Notes under the pieces: generated by a model
Databases searched by the model: none
What the model saw: the letters and a program-made list of their open reading frames with translations, nothing else
What the model was told of the DNA's origin: nothing
Made by a program: the position numbers and the translations under genes
Shown: positions 32,057 through 34,442 of the stretch, one piece after another
How the letters are laid out: the number at the start of each line of letters is the position of its first letter
Position numbering within the stretch: position 1 is the first letter of the stretch
Origin: ChocPot-Mid sp043804925
GTDB lineage: Bacteria > Bacteroidota > Ignavibacteria > Kapaibacteriales > UBA2268
Direction of reading: 5' to 3'
Length of the DNA: 34,442 nucleotides
NCBI GenBank assembly: GCA_043804925.1
Contig: JAZDIP010000070.1
Coordinates: forward strand, 1 to 34,442

Positions 32057-34246
32057 TTACATGGGCTTAAACCATACTTTTAACCATACAACATGAGGTT
32101 GTCTTTTTACTTCAACTTTTTCTTTATCATACAATACTGCTTCTAAAAGATAGCTACCAAATAATTGTGAAGTATTCCAACCCTTATTAACGATACTTTG
32201 TTTTTTAAACTCAAAAACTCTTGAATCTTCACTTAAATCATTATAATCTGACCCAAAACCCTTCCAAATATATTTGATATAGCCGTATTCGTTTGAATTG
32301 AAAGTTAATAAACCGCTTTCTCTTACTTTTGGAGCACTGCAGTTGACAAAAAAGCTATCAACGATGCATGGTTCTGCCTCGGCAAACCCTGTCAGATGGA
32401 TATTAAGTTCATAAATTGCAGAGGAGGTCGAAAGACCTGTGAAATTAATTCCTTTTTTTCCAACAGTAGCTTTGGAAATATTCATAAAAGCATTTACGGA
32501 GGCAGAAACAGGATTACCTGAAAAACCTAAAGCTTCATCAAGACTGAAATCAATTTTTAAAGTATATTTGGTCGTTTGGTTAACTTTGAGGTTTCCGATT
32601 TGAATTTTTTCATTGGTAGGTTTTTTCCAGTCAATATCCTGCTCAAAATCCATAGAATCTTTTCCATTATTGTAATATATCCTGAGAATTGAATTACCCG
32701 GATACATTCTCCAAAGAGTAAATTTTCCATCGCTACCGGTTTTTGCGCTAGTCTGGCAAGAGTAATTTTCTTTTGCAGAAAAGAAAATAAGGTTTTTTAC
32801 AGTAGCATCCTTGATTGGTTTACCTGAATTGTCAACAACGATGCCATCACCATGATAGGACCAACCCAGAGGTTCAACAGAAGCAAAGAATTTATCAATC
32901 CCGACCTGTCCACCCTGATGTGTCCATAGGTAGTCAATCATATATTGTGTCATCTCATTAATATCTCTTGGACTTCTCAAGAGAATATACAAAATAATAT
33001 CTTTTATGGGGACATTTAATGATGGTACTTTTGTTTTTGTTTTTTTATCTTTTGCATCATAAGTATATACTTCATTCATTTTTTCATCACGTGTAACACA
33101 TAATAAAGCCTGAATTCCAAAGCCTTCTACACTGGGAAAATCTACAGTATTAGGATGGTTTAATTTTGATTCATTTTTACTCCATCCTTGATATTTATCA
33201 TCCTCCATTGCTAAAGATAAACGCAAATTTTGTTTATAATTATACGGATCATAACGCATTACTGTTTCATTAGCCAGGAAATCAGAAAAATAGGCATAAT
33301 CTTCAAGAAAACAGTTTCTATTATTATATTTAAATCCCGGCTCATGTCCGACAGAAGAGCCGATTAAGTTCTTGGGCATTCTGCCATAAATCTCCTGATA
33401 CTTCGAGTAACCACTTATTATAAAATTCATATAATGACCTGTTTCGTGTGCTATGGAAGATAATTCTGCCAAGGGTTCCAAATTAAAGATGGCATTTCTT
33501 TGAAAAAACCAGTTGTCAAAGGCTTGAAAACTATTACACTCACTTGCTGCAGTTAGTATATTATATTTCCCATTTCCATTAATATTCAAATAAAATGAAT
33601 CTTTTAAATTCTTTGGCAGGTCTTTAAGCCAAAGTTCAATAATTTCATTTATTGTAGCTCTGTGATAAGACTGTTTTAAAAAATTACTAGCACTTGCTGG
33701 AATTTTACACAGAGAAAAATAATTTGAATTTGGTGATTCGTATTTTTGAACTTTTTCTTTTTTACATCCAAAAAATTTGCTGCTATCTCTTGGATTTAAG
33801 TCAAAATATAGATAGCCATCTTTTTCTTCAATATACATAAGGTGCCACCAGTTAACAGCAGCATCATCTTTATGCCATGAAATATCTTTACAAACTCCAT
33901 AATAATACAGATAATCAAAATCTCCCTCTTTATGAGGTATCATTAGTTGAATTGGTTCGTTACCGCTATAGTTAACAAAAAACCTTATGTTTTCGTATAA
34001 AGTAACAGGCGGACCAGAAGTAACAGAAGCTATTTGAAGAGTTCCTGACCCACCATTTGGCAAATAAAAAGTACATCCAATAGTAGAATCTAATATTGAA
34101 AGTGGAGTTGTTTGGTTAATAACATGTTCTGTTATTTGACCAATCTTAAACTCTTTTTGTTCTTGCGGCTGAGTTGTGTCGTTTTCAGGGCACCCCATAA
34201 GGAGGACTACGGTAATAGCTGTGAAAAGCGTAAATACTTTTTTCAT
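32057..34246 (-). CDS. lipoprotein with HExxH zinc-metallopeptidase motif
   Basis: A 729-residue lipoprotein. Signal MKKVFTLFTAITVVLLMGC has lipobox LLMGC (Cys19). The N-terminal ~200 residues are beta-rich. A zincin active-site motif, SSIAHETGHYMNF, places H267, E268 and H271 as HExxH, and FLEDYAYFSDFLANE (313-327) could supply a glutamate third ligand, as in gluzincins. From ~470 a carboxypeptidase-regulatory-like module appears (DGIVVDNSGKPIKDATVKNL...GSDGKFTLWRMYPGN), and the rest is beta-sandwich-like. I recognise no named peptidase family, and the HExxH match alone does not prove activity. It would be anchored in the outer membrane by its lipid. It is transcribed toward mnmE. Confidence 0.82.
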   Translation of the reverse strand: MKKVFTLFTAITVVLLMGCPENDTTQPQEQKEFKIGQITEHVINQTTPLSILDSTIGCTFYLPNGGSGTLQIASVTSGPPVTLYENIRFFVNYSGNEPIQLMIPHKEGDFDYLYYYGVCKDISWHKDDAAVNWWHLMYIEEKDGYLYFDLNPRDSSKFFGCKKEKVQKYESPNSNYFSLCKIPASASNFLKQSYHRATINEIIELWLKDLPKNLKDSFYLNINGNGKYNILTAASECNSFQAFDNWFFQRNAIFNLEPLAELSSIAHETGHYMNFIISGYSKYQEIYGRMPKNLIGSSVGHEPGFKYNNRNCFLEDYAYFSDFLANETVMRYDPYNYKQNLRLSLAMEDDKYQGWSKNESKLNHPNTVDFPSVEGFGIQALLCVTRDEKMNEVYTYDAKDKKTKTKVPSLNVPIKDIILYILLRSPRDINEMTQYMIDYLWTHQGGQVGIDKFFASVEPLGWSYHGDGIVVDNSGKPIKDATVKNLIFFSAKENYSCQTSAKTGSDGKFTLWRMYPGNSILRIYYNNGKDSMDFEQDIDWKKPTNEKIQIGNLKVNQTTKYTLKIDFSLDEALGFSGNPVSASVNAFMNISKATVGKKGINFTGLSTSSAIYELNIHLTGFAEAEPCIVDSFFVNCSAPKVRESGLLTFNSNEYGYIKYIWKGFGSDYNDLSEDSRVFEFKKQSIVNKGWNTSQLFGSYLLEAVLYDKEKVEVKRQPHVVWLKVWFKPM

Positions 34247-34346
34247 AAATCACCTATTATTTTTTAATAAATTTGAAATTTATTTGTATTTTAACTAGTC
34301 TAGTTAACGGTGAAAAAGTCCGTAAGTATCAGCAATGGTAATAAGT

Positions 34347-34355
34347 TGTGGATAA
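34347..34355. promoter_or_regulatory. canonical DnaA box
   Basis: TGTGGATAA is the exact complement of the consensus TTATCCACA. It lies in the ~196-bp gap upstream of the leftward lipoprotein gene, close to the window edge. A single box could be chance or part of a cluster that continues to the right. Confidence 0.5.
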
Positions 34356-34370
34356 ATTATACTTGATAAA

Positions 34371-34410
34371 ATTGCAAGGTTTTCGTAATTTTGTATAAAA
34401 TTCTTGCAAT
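34371..34410. repeat. inverted repeat ATTGCAAG / CTTGCAAT
   Basis: ATTGCAAG (34371-34378) and CTTGCAAT (34403-34410) are perfect complements separated by 24 bp. The distance suits an operator pair or a long-loop hairpin. It lies in a promoter-like region (TATAATTATG follows) of a gene that begins beyond the window. Confidence 0.5.
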
Positions 34411-34442
34411 ATTTGTATGGTATAATTATGTTAAAACAGGAC

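Noticed and set aside
33081..33096. CACGTG with partly symmetric flanks inside the HETGH lipoprotein gene, considered as a third parS
   Set aside because: At least four mismatches to the 16-bp consensus and no palindromic flanks.

Overview
The window looks like a chromosomal segment of a low-G+C, Gram-negative bacterium of the Bacteroidota/Ignavibacteriota/Kapabacteria branch. The evidence is five large secreted proteins that end in type IX secretion (T9SS)-style C-terminal domains with the YPNP/YPQP signature, a TonB-type barrel with a carboxypeptidase-regulatory-like N-terminus, TAnnTTTG promoter elements just upstream of several starts, and many genes without a Shine-Dalgarno sequence. The phylum-level placement is inference; no rRNA or other marker gene is present.

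Layout. 1-3 kb (minus strand): a beta-propeller T9SS cargo protein and ribH (lumazine synthase). 3.2-3.9 kb: a VapBC-like toxin-antitoxin pair. 4.1-11.5 kb (plus): a second propeller cargo protein, a WD40-like/Ig-like cargo protein and an outer-membrane beta-barrel protein. 11.7-16.1 kb: serS, an AT-rich gap with clustered DnaA-box-like 9-mers, murG, and three small envelope proteins. 16.1-20.1 kb: a stress cluster of two hsp20 genes, an inserted four-helix-bundle (IVS-type) gene and dnaK, closed by a strong terminator. 20.2-21.9 kb: an AT-rich three-gene operon made of a TIGR04255-family protein, a 110-aa unknown and a protein with an SQSCDL motif. 21.9-22.7 kb: a gene-free repeat region with two 155-bp tandem units. 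22.7-29.5 kb: a DUF1761 membrane protein, a 1000-aa FG-GAP/UnbV/ASH cargo protein, a UPF0316-like membrane protein, a pair of diverged paralogs and a small lipoprotein. 29.5-34.4 kb: a small T9SS cargo protein, mnmE, a perfect parS site and a large lipoprotein with a HETGH zinc-protease motif.

Two observations stand out. First, the window carries replication/segregation signals: a perfect 16-bp ParB site (TGTTTCACGTGAAACA) just after mnmE, a second near-match just before mnmE, six DnaA-box-like 9-mers within 250 bp between serS and murG, and a canonical DnaA box (TGTGGATAA) near the right edge. The segment therefore probably lies in the origin domain, and the serS-murG gap is a candidate oriC in an unusual gene context. 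Second, the TIGR04255 operon lies between a terminator and a repeat tract and looks like an accessory module of undescribed function. Other notable points are twin palindromes ahead of hsp20, near-identical inverted repeats after both hsp20 genes, inverted repeats flanking the IVS-type gene, and a promoter-leader cassette shared by the VapBC operon and a propeller gene.

All calls come from reading the sequence and its translations. No database search or structure prediction was run.
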